Assembly (NCBI GenBank): GCA_964347975.1
Contig: CAYGAY010000016.1
Coordinates: 9,644-73,643 of the forward strand
Length of the DNA stretch: 64,000 nt
Origin: Bin87 sp964347975
Lineage (GTDB): Bacteria > Chloroflexota > Dehalococcoidia > Lucifugimonadales > UBA3495
Reading direction: 5' to 3'
In this document: in pieces, positions 7,270-15,669 of the stretch
How positions within the stretch are numbered: the first letter of the stretch is position 1
How the letters are laid out: each line of letters begins with the position of its first letter
Position numbers and translations under genes: made by a program
Notes under the pieces: generated by a model
Told to the model about the DNA's origin: nothing
Database searches by the model: none
The model's input: only the letters and a program-made list of their open reading frames with translations

Positions 7270-7959
7270 ATGCCCGTAATCACGATTAACGGACCAATCG
7301 GGGCCGGCTCCATTGCCGTAGGACAGCAAGTGGCCCAGGACCTGCACCTCAACTACGTTGACCGCATGGTTTTTGCTGAGGCGGCCCGCATCATCGGCTC
7401 ACCCGTTTCCAACTTGATTGCCAAAGAGCAGCGGGTGGAGCGCTTCGGTGACCGGGTCACCGCGCTACTGGGTCGGGTGCTGGAAAGGGCGGCCGTGTCC
7501 GGAGATTACGATCTGGGAGTCGGGATTGAAACCCTGCCTGAAACATATCACGAACTCGCCGGGGAGTCCTCCTCCCGCGTTCAGCGGGTGAATGACCAGG
7601 TGTTCATAGAGACAACCCGAGAAGTGGTTCGCAACCTGGCGCAAGCCGGCCATGTCGTCATTATCGGCCGTGGCGCTAACGTCATCTTGGGGGACACGCC
7701 CGGAGTCCTGCATATAGGGATGCTGGCCCCGATGTCCAAGCGTGTCGCTACAATCATGGAACGTGAACATCTGGACGAATCCCACGCTCGCGCTTACCTC
7801 GAAGATTTGGAAGAAGCCAGGGTCAAGTTCTTCCAGAAATTCTTCAAGGTCTCGCCCCACGAACCTACCCTGTATCATATGATGCTGGACATGGGGCATA
7901 TGAGCAACGATACCGCAGCTCAAATCATCGCCCATGCTGCGGGCGACTTGGAGCACTAA
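7270..7959 (+). CDS. Cytidylate kinase-like family protein
   Basis: Encodes 229 aa with a nucleoside-kinase fold. It opens with a P-loop-like NGPIGAGSIAVGQQVA in which the usual Lys is missing, as in cytidylate-kinase-like proteins that read G-S-G-G or similar. VVIIGRGANVIL around residue 135 and the ERE/LDEARA helix near 160-170 match that family. The substrate is not known; CMP is only the namesake. ATG 7270 has a GAGGAGAGG ribosome binding site. It lies 63 bases behind pnp on the same strand, with no terminator seen between, so cotranscription is likely. Confidence 0.8.
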   Translation: MPVITINGPIGAGSIAVGQQVAQDLHLNYVDRMVFAEAARIIGSPVSNLIAKEQRVERFGDRVTALLGRVLERAAVSGDYDLGVGIETLPETYHELAGESSSRVQRVNDQVFIETTREVVRNLAQAGHVVIIGRGANVILGDTPGVLHIGMLAPMSKRVATIMEREHLDESHARAYLEDLEEARVKFFQKFFKVSPHEPTLYHMMLDMGHMSNDTAAQIIAHAAGDLEH

Positions 7960-8016
7960 TTCGCATACGATGCCGGCCGTCAATGGTTGGCCGCCAACAA
8001 GGGAGGCAACGCCGAT

Positions 8017-8310
8017 ATGTTCATCAGAATGGTCTGGGGCAAGCTTCGCGCCGGGTCTTGGGAAGAATTCGAGCGACATTACCATGAGCGTGTCGCCACG
8101 GGCACGGCCCCCAAGGGTCTAAAGGAACGGCAGCTCATACGCAGCACAGAGGATCCCGACGAGGGGATCAGCGTCAGCGTTTGGGAGACTCTCGGCGACC
8201 TCCGCGCCTATGAGACCAGCGAATTTCGGGCCAACATCGCCCGTGAAGTCGAGCACCTTTACCGCGGAGAATACTGGGTCAAGCACTTTGAGGTAGCTTC
8301 TACGGACTGA
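8017..8310 (+). CDS. Small dimeric alpha-beta barrel protein (antibiotic biosynthesis monooxygenase-like)
   Basis: Encodes 97 aa beginning MFIRMVWGKLRAGSWEEFE, with a beta-alpha-beta pattern and VWETLGDLRAYETSEF in the second half. This resembles ABM/NIPSNAP-type barrels, which dimerise and either oxidise small aromatics or act as binding proteins. ATG 8017 was chosen over an upstream TTG (7987) because GGGAGG lies 10 bases before it. The function is unassigned; similar-size barrel proteins occur at 32147-32470 and 51566-51931. Confidence 0.65.
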   Translation: MFIRMVWGKLRAGSWEEFERHYHERVATGTAPKGLKERQLIRSTEDPDEGISVSVWETLGDLRAYETSEFRANIAREVEHLYRGEYWVKHFEVASTD

Positions 8311-8337
8311 CCGCGGTTCAACGTGGCGCATCACCAG

Positions 8338-8359
8338 GCCCCGCCCATCTGGGCGGGGC
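8338..8359. terminator. Bidirectional hairpin between convergent genes
   Basis: GCCCCGCCCA followed, after two bases, by TGGGCGGGGC, a strong GC stem between the plus gene ending at 8310 and the minus gene ending at 8449. No long T-run follows, so rho-independent activity is only probable. Confidence 0.55.
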
Positions 8360-8448
8360 TTGATCGTGCCGGAATCCGGGTTGAACGGCATTCGCAACTT
8401 CAAATCTCACCGCGCCGGCGGCACGGCGGCATTTTGAGCGGCGCTGCT

Positions 8449-8868
8449 CTACCGGCCGGCGCTGGCTCCAGTCAGACAAGCTATTCCGGCTCGCGAGCAG
8501 TCCTCATCTTCCTGGGCCGTACCCCCACTGCCTCCCACTGCGCCGATCAGCTCGCCGTCCATGTAGATAGGCAGAGCGCCTTGCCCAGGTACAAATTCAC
8601 CCCGTTCCACTTCCATAACCGCCCGCATGATCGGGGTGGTTGAACGCTCGGTCAGGTCTCCGCTGGGCTCCCCAAAACACGCCGAAGCGCGGGCCTTGCC
8701 CCGGGATACGTAGGGCGTACGCCAGGCGGAACCGTCCATCTTGCACATGGTTATCAAATCGCCGCGGGCGTCCACGACGGAGAAGCTGAACGCCTTGCCC
8801 AGCTCCAGGGCCGCCGCTTTGGCGCCGCCCAGCACGAGCTCCGCCTGTTCCAGTGTGATATTAGGCAT
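8449..8868 (-). CDS. GlcG/HbpS-like heme-binding family protein (DUF336)
   Basis: Encodes 139 aa. The pattern LEQAELVLGGAKAAALELG, SFSVVDARGDLI, RTPYVSRGKARAS and the C-terminal GELIGAVGGSGG are the hallmarks of the HbpS/GlcG/PduO C-terminal family. Members bind heme or corrinoids or accompany glycolate and diol use. ATG 8868 is preceded by AAGGAGATA at ideal spacing, so an upstream in-frame ATG at 8901 was not used. An extended -10 element (8914-8919) lies about 46 bases upstream. The biochemical role here is unknown. Confidence 0.8.
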   Translation of the reverse strand: MPNITLEQAELVLGGAKAAALELGKAFSFSVVDARGDLITMCKMDGSAWRTPYVSRGKARASACFGEPSGDLTERSTTPIMRAVMEVERGEFVPGQGALPIYMDGELIGAVGGSGGTAQEDEDCSRAGIACLTGASAGR

Positions 8869-8913
8869 AATCGGTATCTCCTTTTCAAGTTGAGACGGCA
8901 AGCCGCCGGCGTT

Positions 8914-8922
8914 ATTATAGCA
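8914..8922 (-). promoter_or_regulatory. Extended -10 promoter of the HbpS-like gene
   Basis: On the minus strand TGC precedes a perfect TATAAT (8914-8919 on the plus strand), giving the TGN extension. The -35 region is not recognisable, as expected for an extended -10 promoter. Predicted leader to ATG 8868 is about 40 bases. Confidence 0.5.
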
Positions 8923-8977
8923 GTCGGGCGGCCCTCTGCCGGGGGAACACGTCGCCAGAGGAGGCCGTCAGCGCGCA

Positions 8978-9097
8978 ATGCCCGGATGTTTCAACTACTT
9001 CAATAAAGGCTGCGGCTGCACCCTCGGCATAATTGCCGGCCTGGTCATCGCCGCTGTGCTTATCACCATCGCCGGCAACTGCCTGGCTTTGTTCTAA
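8978..9097 (+). CDS. Small single-span membrane protein, 39 aa
   Basis: ATG 8978 to TAA 9095-9097, with GAGGAGG (about 8957-8963) as an ideal ribosome binding site. The peptide starts MPGCFNYFNKGCGCTLG and continues as one hydrophobic helix of about 20 residues (IIAGLVIAAVLITIAG), ending NCLALF. Four cysteines, three in the short N-terminal part, are unusual for so small a protein. It lies 31 bases before the flavin oxidoreductase at 9129 and could be cotranscribed. No family was recognised; the call rests on the ribosome binding site and composition. Confidence 0.55.
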   Translation: MPGCFNYFNKGCGCTLGIIAGLVIAAVLITIAGNCLALF

Positions 9098-9128
9098 TTG
9101 CCGGGCTGCCATAGCAAGGAGCAACCTG

Positions 9129-10073
9129 ATGCAGTTCGGATTCTACCTCCCCAACCACGGTCCCAACGCCCAGCCCGGGCCGTTGGCGCAGATCGCCCAA
9201 ACCGGCGACCGTCTCGGTTTCTACTGCATGGTAGCCGGCGACCACGTGTTGGTCCCCAACCGGATCGACTCGCCGTATCCCTACACCGTTGGCGGCGAAT
9301 TCCCCACCGGAGAGAGCGGCGAATATTTCGAACAGTTGACCCTCTTGACCTACCTGGCCGGCATTACCGAAAACATCCGCCTGGTGCCCAGCGTCATGAT
9401 CGTGCCCTACCGCCCACCGATACTGGCCGCCAAGATACTGGCCACCCTGGACGTGTTGTCCCGCGGCCGATTGATCCTGGGCGTCGGCGTGGGCTGGATG
9501 GAGGAGGAATTCCAGGCTCTGGGGACGCCACCCTTCGCCGAACGCGGCGCGGTGACGGACGAATACCTGCAAGCCTACCAAGAACTGTGGACCAGCCCCA
9601 ACCCCGAGTTCGATGGACAGTACGTACAGTTTTCCGGCATCCAGTTTTTGCCCAAGCCGGTCCAGAAACCACATCCGCCCATTTGGGTGGGCGGCCAGAG
9701 TCGTCCCGCAATTCGGCGCGCCGCCACCATAGGAGACGGCTGGCATCCCGTGGGCACCATCCCGGCGGCCACCCTTGAACCTGAGGAACTAGCCGGCGAT
9801 CTGGTGACACTTCACCGATTTGCTGAAGAGGCGGGCCGAGACCCCAGCGCCATCCGGATCTCGATGAAAGCTCCCCTGTATGATCCCGGGACCATGCAGA
9901 CCGGCCCGCGCCGCCGGTTCTCCGGCTCCGCCGACGCCATCCTGGAGGACGTGCATACCTACTCGGAGATTGGCGTCTCCCACATCATCTTCGACATTCG
10001 GGGCAATGACCTGAACCGGACGCTGGAAAGGCTGGACTGGTTCGCCGGCGACGTGATGGGGCAAGCCGGGTGA
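9129..10073 (+). CDS. LLM-class (luciferase-like) F420/FMN-dependent oxidoreductase
   Basis: Encodes 314 aa of a luciferase-like TIM barrel: MQFGFYLPNHGP at the N-terminus, LSRGRLILGVGVGWMEEEF in the middle, and KPHPPIWVGGQS before residue 200. This layout is typical of F420-dependent enzymes such as TIGR03619-type proteins, which transfer hydride to or from small organic substrates. The substrate cannot be read from sequence. ATG 9129 has AAGGAG about 7 bases before it; an upstream in-frame start at 9033 would overlap the small membrane gene. It is one of three LLM proteins in the window. Confidence 0.88.
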   Translation: MQFGFYLPNHGPNAQPGPLAQIAQTGDRLGFYCMVAGDHVLVPNRIDSPYPYTVGGEFPTGESGEYFEQLTLLTYLAGITENIRLVPSVMIVPYRPPILAAKILATLDVLSRGRLILGVGVGWMEEEFQALGTPPFAERGAVTDEYLQAYQELWTSPNPEFDGQYVQFSGIQFLPKPVQKPHPPIWVGGQSRPAIRRAATIGDGWHPVGTIPAATLEPEELAGDLVTLHRFAEEAGRDPSAIRISMKAPLYDPGTMQTGPRRRFSGSADAILEDVHTYSEIGVSHIIFDIRGNDLNRTLERLDWFAGDVMGQAG

Positions 10074-10134
10074 TGGGCCGGCGCACCCCTGCTGACTCAC
10101 TTTGTCATTGCCAGCATCCCGAAACTGCCGCCGG

Positions 10135-11861
10135 CTACCGCCGCTGCGCCGCCACGCTCAGCCCGCCATATTTCAGTACTGGGTACTGGTTGCTGCTGCC
10201 AAAGTCCCACGGGTCGTCACCGCCCGTAACGGTATCACCGTCCCGGTCAGCGTTGTCCAAGTCTACGTTCCAGTTGGCGTAAATGCCCGTGTACCCGGTC
10301 GGCCCCTGCAACTCTCCGGTCGTCTTGCCGGGCGTGTCGCCAATGCTGTAAGTCTGCCCGGAAACGCTGGTATCCCAGTAACTGTCGGCAACGGCGCCGG
10401 CGGCAACGCCGCCCACCAAGCCCCCGACAAAAAGCGTTTCGCCAGTCGTAGACACCCGGCCAACGGCGTAGCTGGCGGTAATCGTGCCTCTAGAATTGTC
10501 CGCCACCAAGCCCCCGGCATAGCCTTCGCCCCCAGTGGACACGCTGNNNNNNNNNNNNNNNNNNNNNNNNNNNNNNNNNNNNNNNNNNNNNNNNNNNNNN
10601 NNNNNNNNNNNNNNNNNNNNNNNNNNNNNNNNNNNNNNNNNNNNNNGCCGGTGGCGTAGCTGGCGCTGATGTCCCGCCTGTTATACCCGACCAGGCCCCC
10701 GGCACTTCCGCTTTCACTGGACACGTTGCCGGTGGCGTAGCTGGCGCTGATGTCGCCATCGTTTCCGACCAGGCCCCCGGCATCCCCGCTTTCGCTGGAT
10801 ACGCTGACAGCAGCGCAGCTGTTGCTGATGTCCCCCAAGTAGTTATTCCCGACCAGGCCCCCGGCGTGCGCCTCATGCCCTTCGCTGGACACGCTGCCGG
10901 TGGCGTAGCTGTTGCTGATGGTGGAGCCAGAGTTGGACAGGCCCCCGATGTGGCCGCGGTGGCCGTGGCCAGATACTTTGACAGAAACCAGGCCGACGTT
11001 CTTGATAGTTCCTCCGCTCGAAAACAGGCCGCCGTGGTTGCCGTACAGGTTGGCAATGGTATGCCCTCCGCCGTCAAAAATCGCGGAGGCGTACAAACCA
11101 ATGGGCGACCAGCCGTCGCCATCGTTCCAATAAGCATCCCCCGCGTCGGCCTGGCCGTTGCCGTTGGTGTCAAAGTCCAGGTCCGCCACCAGTTCGTAGC
11201 CGGTGCAGCCGGAATCGGGACAGCCCATATTGGCGATGGGCCGGGGGAACGCGCGGGCGTAGTCCGGCTCGGTGGATACGCCGACGCCGCGCGAATCCCA
11301 GCGCATGGCGTTGAGCCGGGCCAGGCTGTCCACCTCAATCAGGCCGTCGTCATCCTGATCGTAGTCGCCGGCCACGCCGCCGGTGGGGGCCGGGCCGGGC
11401 GCCGGCAGCACGCCGGCGCAGGCATCGTCGTCGCTGGCGGCCGGGGCCGGTTGGGCCGCGGTTCCATCGGAGACCGTCGCGCTCTGCCAGCCGCTCCACA
11501 GCGACCACTCCGTACCACTGCTCGTGTCCCTCTTGGCAATGATGATGAACCAGTACCGCTGTCCCGGTTCCAGCTCGACGACGGTGGCCGCGCTGTCCGT
11601 CCCGCCGGCGCCGGTCCACTTGCCGCCGCTGCGGTCGGCCTTGACGGAATATATCCAGTGGAAATCGGCGTTGGCGGCCGGCGTCCAGGTCAGCGTGGCC
11701 TGCCCAGCCACCTTGGAGGTCACCTCCAGGTTGGCAGGGCTACCCAGCGCGGCCTGCTGCGCCAGCGTGGGTTGCGGAGCAACCAGCAGGGCGGCCACCA
11801 CCAGGGCCAGCATCCCGCCGGCCAGGAAAATCCGCCGTTGCCAGATTGCTTGCCAAGTCAT
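10135..11861 (-). CDS. Secreted GLUG-repeat protein with fibronectin-like domain, interrupted by an assembly gap
   Basis: ATG 11861 (GGAGG 7 bases upstream) opens a Sec signal peptide ending TLAQQ. A fibronectin type III-like domain follows (about 40-130, ANLEVTSKVAGQATLTWTP), then calcium-binding-like Asp-rich loops (DYDQDDDGLIE; DFDTNGNGQADAGD), then GLUG repeats such as GGLVGNDGDISASYATGNVS. A run of exactly 100 N (10547-10646) falls inside the repeats. After it, the frame ending at 10135 continues with GLUG repeats and a C-terminal WDFGSSNQYPVLKY typical of such proteins. Exported GLUG proteins are thought to act in adhesion or as surface binding modules. True repeat number and frame across the gap are unknown. 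Confidence 0.8.
10547..10646. other. 100-N scaffold gap inside GLUG repeats
   Basis: Exactly 100 N, the default size used when true gap length is unknown. The near-identical repeat units flanking it (each with GGCGTAGCTGGCGCTGATGT) explain why the assembly broke here. Confidence 0.95.
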
Positions 11862-11925
11862 CGCCGTTCCTCCGCAGTAACGATTGACGTGATAAATTGC
11901 GGACGCGGTCGCCCACCATCGCCAG

Positions 11926-11954
11926 ATGATAGTTTCCGCCGGTCACGCTGTCAA
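11926..11954 (-). promoter_or_regulatory. Sigma70-type promoter of the GLUG-repeat gene
   Basis: On the minus strand TTGACA (complement of 11949-11954), 17 bases, then TATCAT (complement of 11926-11931). The -10 box lies about 65 bases before ATG 11861. Five of six bases match the -10 consensus. Confidence 0.65.
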
Positions 11955-11966
11955 TTCCGCCGCTTG

Positions 11967-11975
11967 TGCTATAAT
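11967..11975 (+). promoter_or_regulatory. Extended -10 promoter of the CMD/hydrolase pair
   Basis: TGC directly before a perfect TATAAT (11970-11975). The -35 region is poor. It is divergent from, and only about 15 bases away from, the -35 box of the GLUG-gene promoter, so the two may compete or share a regulator. Confidence 0.5.
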
Positions 11976-12061
11976 CACAACGCTTGGTGGTCCATGTCTT
12001 CTCTGCCCAACGAAGTTCGCTTATTTTTTCAAGACGGCTGTTTCCGAGGAGGAATACTACC

Positions 12062-12856
12062 TTGACTTCCCTGAATGACCGCTATGAGGCCGGGCATGAA
12101 ATGCGCGGCCGGATGTCCGGCGGCGACAAAACGCATTACGCGCTGCCGGGCGTTGACCAGCTGGCCCCCGACCTTAAGCGCATCATCGATGAGGCGCTTT
12201 TCGGCACCATCTGGAACCGGCCCGGGCTAGACCTGAAACAACGGTGCATAGCCACCATCTCGGCGCTGATGACCCAGGGAGAAATGAACCTGTTGCGCCG
12301 GCACATCGTCCGTGCCCTCAACGTTGGCATCACTCCCAATCAGATCGTGGAAATCTTCATCCAGTCCACTTTTTACATCGGTGTCCCCCACGTTGAGTCC
12401 GCCCTTCGCTTGACCAAGGACATCTACGAGGAGCTGGGCATCGACTTCCAACCTGCGCGGGAGTATGACACCAACCGCCATCCTGACGAGCAACATGCCC
12501 TGGGCCAGGAGATGCATCGGCACCATTTGGGCAATCTCCCCGACACCGCATCCCATCCCGATTCGCCGGAAGGCCAGTTGGAACGGATTGTTGACGAATA
12601 CAACTGGGGAGCCATTTACAATCGTTCGCTCCTCGACGACAAAGAACGCGCCATCATCTCTCTGGCCGCGCTGACCAGCATGGGAGTTTATGACAACCAA
12701 ATGCGCCGTCGCATAAGGGGCGCGCTCGCGGTGGGGGTCACTCCGACGGAGCTCATGGAGATATTCATTCACCTCTCGATGTACGGCGGTTACATCAATG
12801 CCCGCACGTCCATGCGCATCGCGCGTTCAGTTTTCAACGAGTTGGAGATCGAATAA
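12062..12856 (+). CDS. Carboxymuconolactone decarboxylase family protein, two-domain
   Basis: Encodes 264 aa with two CMD-like all-helical repeats: DLKQRCIATISALMTQGE with HIVRALNVGITPNQIVEI, and DDKERAIISLAALTSMGV with IRGALAVGVTPTELMEIF. PcaC decarboxylates 4-carboxymuconolactone in the protocatechuate branch of the beta-ketoadipate pathway. Related proteins without the CxxC of AhpD, as here, often act on other cyclic acids. TTG 12062 was taken as start because GAGGAGGA ends 8 bases before it. The alpha/beta hydrolase begins 20 bases downstream, mirroring pcaC-pcaD. Confidence 0.82.
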   Translation: MTSLNDRYEAGHEMRGRMSGGDKTHYALPGVDQLAPDLKRIIDEALFGTIWNRPGLDLKQRCIATISALMTQGEMNLLRRHIVRALNVGITPNQIVEIFIQSTFYIGVPHVESALRLTKDIYEELGIDFQPAREYDTNRHPDEQHALGQEMHRHHLGNLPDTASHPDSPEGQLERIVDEYNWGAIYNRSLLDDKERAIISLAALTSMGVYDNQMRRRIRGALAVGVTPTELMEIFIHLSMYGGYINARTSMRIARSVFNELEIE

Positions 12857-12876
12857 CGGAGGTCAGCAGAAGTCCG

Positions 12877-13671
12877 ATGAAACTGCGTTTGGATGACGGT
12901 TGCGAGCTGTTCTACACCGTTGACGACTTCACAGACCCTTGGACCCAACCCGAGACCGTGGTAATGCATCACGGGATGGCCAAGAACCACAAGCTTTGGT
13001 TCGGATGGGTTCCAGTCATCGCGCGCCACTACCGCGTCATCCGGTTCGATATGCGCGGAATGGGACAGTCCGACGTGCCGGAACCGGGTTACCCCTGGTC
13101 GGTGGACAACTTTGCCAGGGATCTAGCCGAGTTCGTCGACAAGCTGGGATTGGAAAAGTTTCACCTCATCGGCGAAACCGTGGGCGGCAGCATCTCCATG
13201 CGCTACGCCACGATGCACCAGGACCGCCTGTTGTCCCTCACCGCCTGCACCTCCCCCACCAGTTTCAATGACGCGCATCACGCCGAATCGGCGGTGCAGA
13301 TTGAAAACGATGGGATCGGCGCCTGGGTGGAAAGCAGCATCGGCCGGCGGCTCGACCCTCAAATCGTCGATCCCGCCTATACTCGATGGTACGCAGAGCA
13401 AATGAAAGCCACGACGCCTCACGTAGTAGCCGGTTTTCAGGCTCAAGCCGGGGGTGATCTGCGCCCATTGCTGAAAGACGTGCAAACCCCGGCGCTCATC
13501 ATTGCAGCCGCGGCCTTGCGCGAGGAAGTGCTGGGGGATTTCCGTGGGGCTGCCGACGTATTTCCTAACGGTCGCGCAGTGGTATTTCCTGGCGTTTCGG
13601 GCTTTGTGCAACACATTCTGCCCGTGCCATGCGCCCGCGTGTGGCTGGATTTCGCCCGCAGTCTCGGATAG
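12877..13671 (+). CDS. Alpha/beta hydrolase, enol-lactonase-like, with Thr at the nucleophile position
   Basis: Encodes 264 aa with the alpha/beta-hydrolase layout: oxyanion region VVMHHGMAKN, RFDMRGMGQSD strand-turn, elbow LIGETVGGSI, and a C-terminal region with a possible catalytic His in FVQHILP. The elbow normally reads GxSxG with Ser as nucleophile; here residue 101 is Thr. That may abolish or change activity. Arrangement with the upstream CMD gene (ACGGAGG ribosome binding site, 20-base gap) suggests a PcaD-like step, opening an enol-lactone made by the CMD protein. This is inferred from order only. Confidence 0.8.
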   Translation: MKLRLDDGCELFYTVDDFTDPWTQPETVVMHHGMAKNHKLWFGWVPVIARHYRVIRFDMRGMGQSDVPEPGYPWSVDNFARDLAEFVDKLGLEKFHLIGETVGGSISMRYATMHQDRLLSLTACTSPTSFNDAHHAESAVQIENDGIGAWVESSIGRRLDPQIVDPAYTRWYAEQMKATTPHVVAGFQAQAGGDLRPLLKDVQTPALIIAAAALREEVLGDFRGAADVFPNGRAVVFPGVSGFVQHILPVPCARVWLDFARSLG

Positions 13672-13683
13672 CGCCCTCTATCC

Positions 13684-14124
13684 ATGGAGAACCGGACCGG
13701 CGCCGGATCCGGCGACATGGTGGGCGGAGTGTCGTCAAGGCAAAGGCATAGAGCGCGGGCGCATACCCTCCGCCGCCTGCGCGAACAACGCGCCAGGCAA
13801 AACATCAGTTTCTTCAGCCGCTTGATGACCCACGGTGAATTGCAGCTGATGCCCCGTCGTGTCAGCCGGCGACTTCATCTTCCGCTGTTCGTCGAACTGT
13901 ACAACGTCCACTTCTTCCAGCTCAAGAAACGCTACCTGTGGCAATCGGCCATCGCGGCGCTGGTGATGCTGGTGGTCTTGCTGTTGGCGGCCTCCGTGGC
14001 CGACGCGCTTCTGGCGGCCGGTCTCGGTTCCAGCGCGGTCATCATTTTCGTACATCCCAATTCCAGCGGCGCGGCCCTCCGCCATGTGGTGGTCTTCCGT
14101 CGTTCTCTCCACGACTTGGAATAA
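13684..14124 (+). pseudogene. Truncated HPP-family membrane protein remnant
   Basis: The 146-aa frame contains one strong hydrophobic stretch (LWQSAIAALVMLVVLLLAAS) and then AAGLGSSAVIIFVHPNSSGA, which resembles the G-A-S-A-V-L-L-F-x-x-P-x-S core of HPP-family proteins (four-helix membrane proteins linked to nitrite transport in some bacteria). After ALRHVV the frame leaves the family pattern and stops, so later helices are missing. The start is uncertain; an ATG near 13825 is possible. It follows the hydrolase gene by 12 bases. It could be a real short membrane protein rather than a relic. Confidence 0.45.
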
Positions 14125-14175
14125 AACCGGGACACCGGTACATTGACTTGAACAATCCGATCAAGAGGAACACTC

Positions 14176-15588
14176 ATGCCCGAATCCCTTTCTCGCCAAT
14201 TGTCCCGCTGGGCCGTCAACTTGGACGCCGCCGACCTGCCGCCGGCCGTCATCGACAAGATGCAGACCTCCCTGCTTCACGCCACGGTGGTCGCCATCAT
14301 CGGCGCTGGCACTCACCATGGCAAAGCGGCGGTTGAACTCGCGTTGGCTGAGGAAGCTTCGGCTCACGGGGCCAGCATTCTGGCTAACGGCGGTAAAGCC
14401 ACCCGGTGCGGAGCGGCCTTCGCCAACAGCAAGCTGATGCACGCCACCAACCAGGCTGACTCCTACCGGATGCTAACTCACCCGGGCCCATGCGTTATAC
14501 CGGCGGCGTTAGCTTCCGCGCAACTAGGCGGCGCTAACGGGCCGCAGCTGATAACCGCTATGGCCGCCGGATACGAGGTCGAATCGCGCATCGCCGGGGA
14601 CTTCATCGCTTCCACCCAGGCACGCGGTTTCCGCTCCAGCCCGGTTTACGGGACGTTGGGCGCGGCAGTTGCCACCGGCAAGTTGCTGGGGCTCAACGAA
14701 GACCAGATGGTTACGGCCATTGCGTTGGCCGGCACCTTTGCCGCCGGCACCAACGAGGGACCTCGGTCCGGTGGACGGGAAATGATGTTCCACGAACCCC
14801 AGTCGACCCGCAGCGGGATCATGGCGGCTCTGCTGGCCCGGGAAGACGTCCAAGGTTCCGAGGAGGCGCTGGAGGGGCCAGCCGGTTTTTACAACGCCTT
14901 TACCGGCAACAATCGCGGCGAATTGTCCTACGTCTTCACGGGCCCCAAACAGGTCTCCTTTGAACCGGTTACGGATGGCTTGGGAACGCGGTGGGAGCTT
15001 CTGCACACCGTACTGAAAATGTATCCCACTGCCGGCTACAACTGCCCCGTTATCGACCTGATGACGGACATTCGGCGTTCACACGCATTGGCCGTTGATG
15101 AAATCGAGCGTATCACCATCGACATGAATTGGTTGGAAACTCTGTACCCGTCGCCGGCCTTCCCGAACCCCTCCCGCGGCCGGGCTATGGTTGGAAGCAC
15201 TCACTATTTTGCGGCTTACGTGGCCGTCAACGGTTCGTATCCGCCGCTGCGGACCCGCATCGATCCGGGCGACGACACCGGAGCCGCCACCGCCGACAAC
15301 CATGACACCGTCGTCTCTCTGATGCAGAAGGTAGATACCGTTGGCCATAAGGATCGACCGGCATTCGCTCCGCGCATCACCGTAGAAATGACGGGGGGCA
15401 ACATGTACCGTGGCGAATATCAAGGCACAGAGCTGGAGTGGGGATTGGGTACGGAGATAGAACGATTGCGCCCTCTGTTTCCTCAAATAAACTGGCCGGA
15501 CGCAAAGCTGGAAGCCATTGTGGCTGCGGTGCGCGCCATCCCCGACGCCAGGAGCATCGCCGAACTGACCGCTGCCGCAACGCCATAA
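14176..15588 (+). CDS. MmgE/PrpD family protein
   Basis: Encodes 470 aa, the usual length of this family, whose best-known member is 2-methylcitrate dehydratase of the propionate-degrading methylcitrate cycle. Other members dehydrate or isomerise related acids. Family landmarks include the HATNQADSYR segment near residue 95-104, GTLGAAVATGKLLGLNEDQM (about 160) and LKMYPTAGYNCPVIDLM (about 280). ATG 14176 has AAGAGGAAC upstream. No citrate synthase or PrpB gene lies nearby, so the methylcitrate role is not supported by context; in this neighbourhood a hydroxyacid dehydratase is all that can be said. Confidence 0.85.
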   Translation: MPESLSRQLSRWAVNLDAADLPPAVIDKMQTSLLHATVVAIIGAGTHHGKAAVELALAEEASAHGASILANGGKATRCGAAFANSKLMHATNQADSYRMLTHPGPCVIPAALASAQLGGANGPQLITAMAAGYEVESRIAGDFIASTQARGFRSSPVYGTLGAAVATGKLLGLNEDQMVTAIALAGTFAAGTNEGPRSGGREMMFHEPQSTRSGIMAALLAREDVQGSEEALEGPAGFYNAFTGNNRGELSYVFTGPKQVSFEPVTDGLGTRWELLHTVLKMYPTAGYNCPVIDLMTDIRRSHALAVDEIERITIDMNWLETLYPSPAFPNPSRGRAMVGSTHYFAAYVAVNGSYPPLRTRIDPGDDTGAATADNHDTVVSLMQKVDTVGHKDRPAFAPRITVEMTGGNMYRGEYQGTELEWGLGTEIERLRPLFPQINWPDAKLEAIVAAVRAIPDARSIAELTAAATP

Positions 15589-15669
15589 AACGGGGTGGGA
15601 AGGTTGGGTCTATCCTTGGGACATCCGCCCCACACAACAGCACCGCACATTCGATTCCAGGAGTAGATC

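Noticed and set aside
10600..10900. CRISPR-like array
   Set aside because: The regular repeats are GLUG coding repeats of about 60-75 bases with no spacer variety. No Cas gene is present.
10866..12065. 399-codon plus-strand frame opposite the GLUG protein, running through the divergent promoter region
   Set aside because: It is Val/Gly/Arg-rich by composition only, and it would read through the promoters and start region of the CMD gene.
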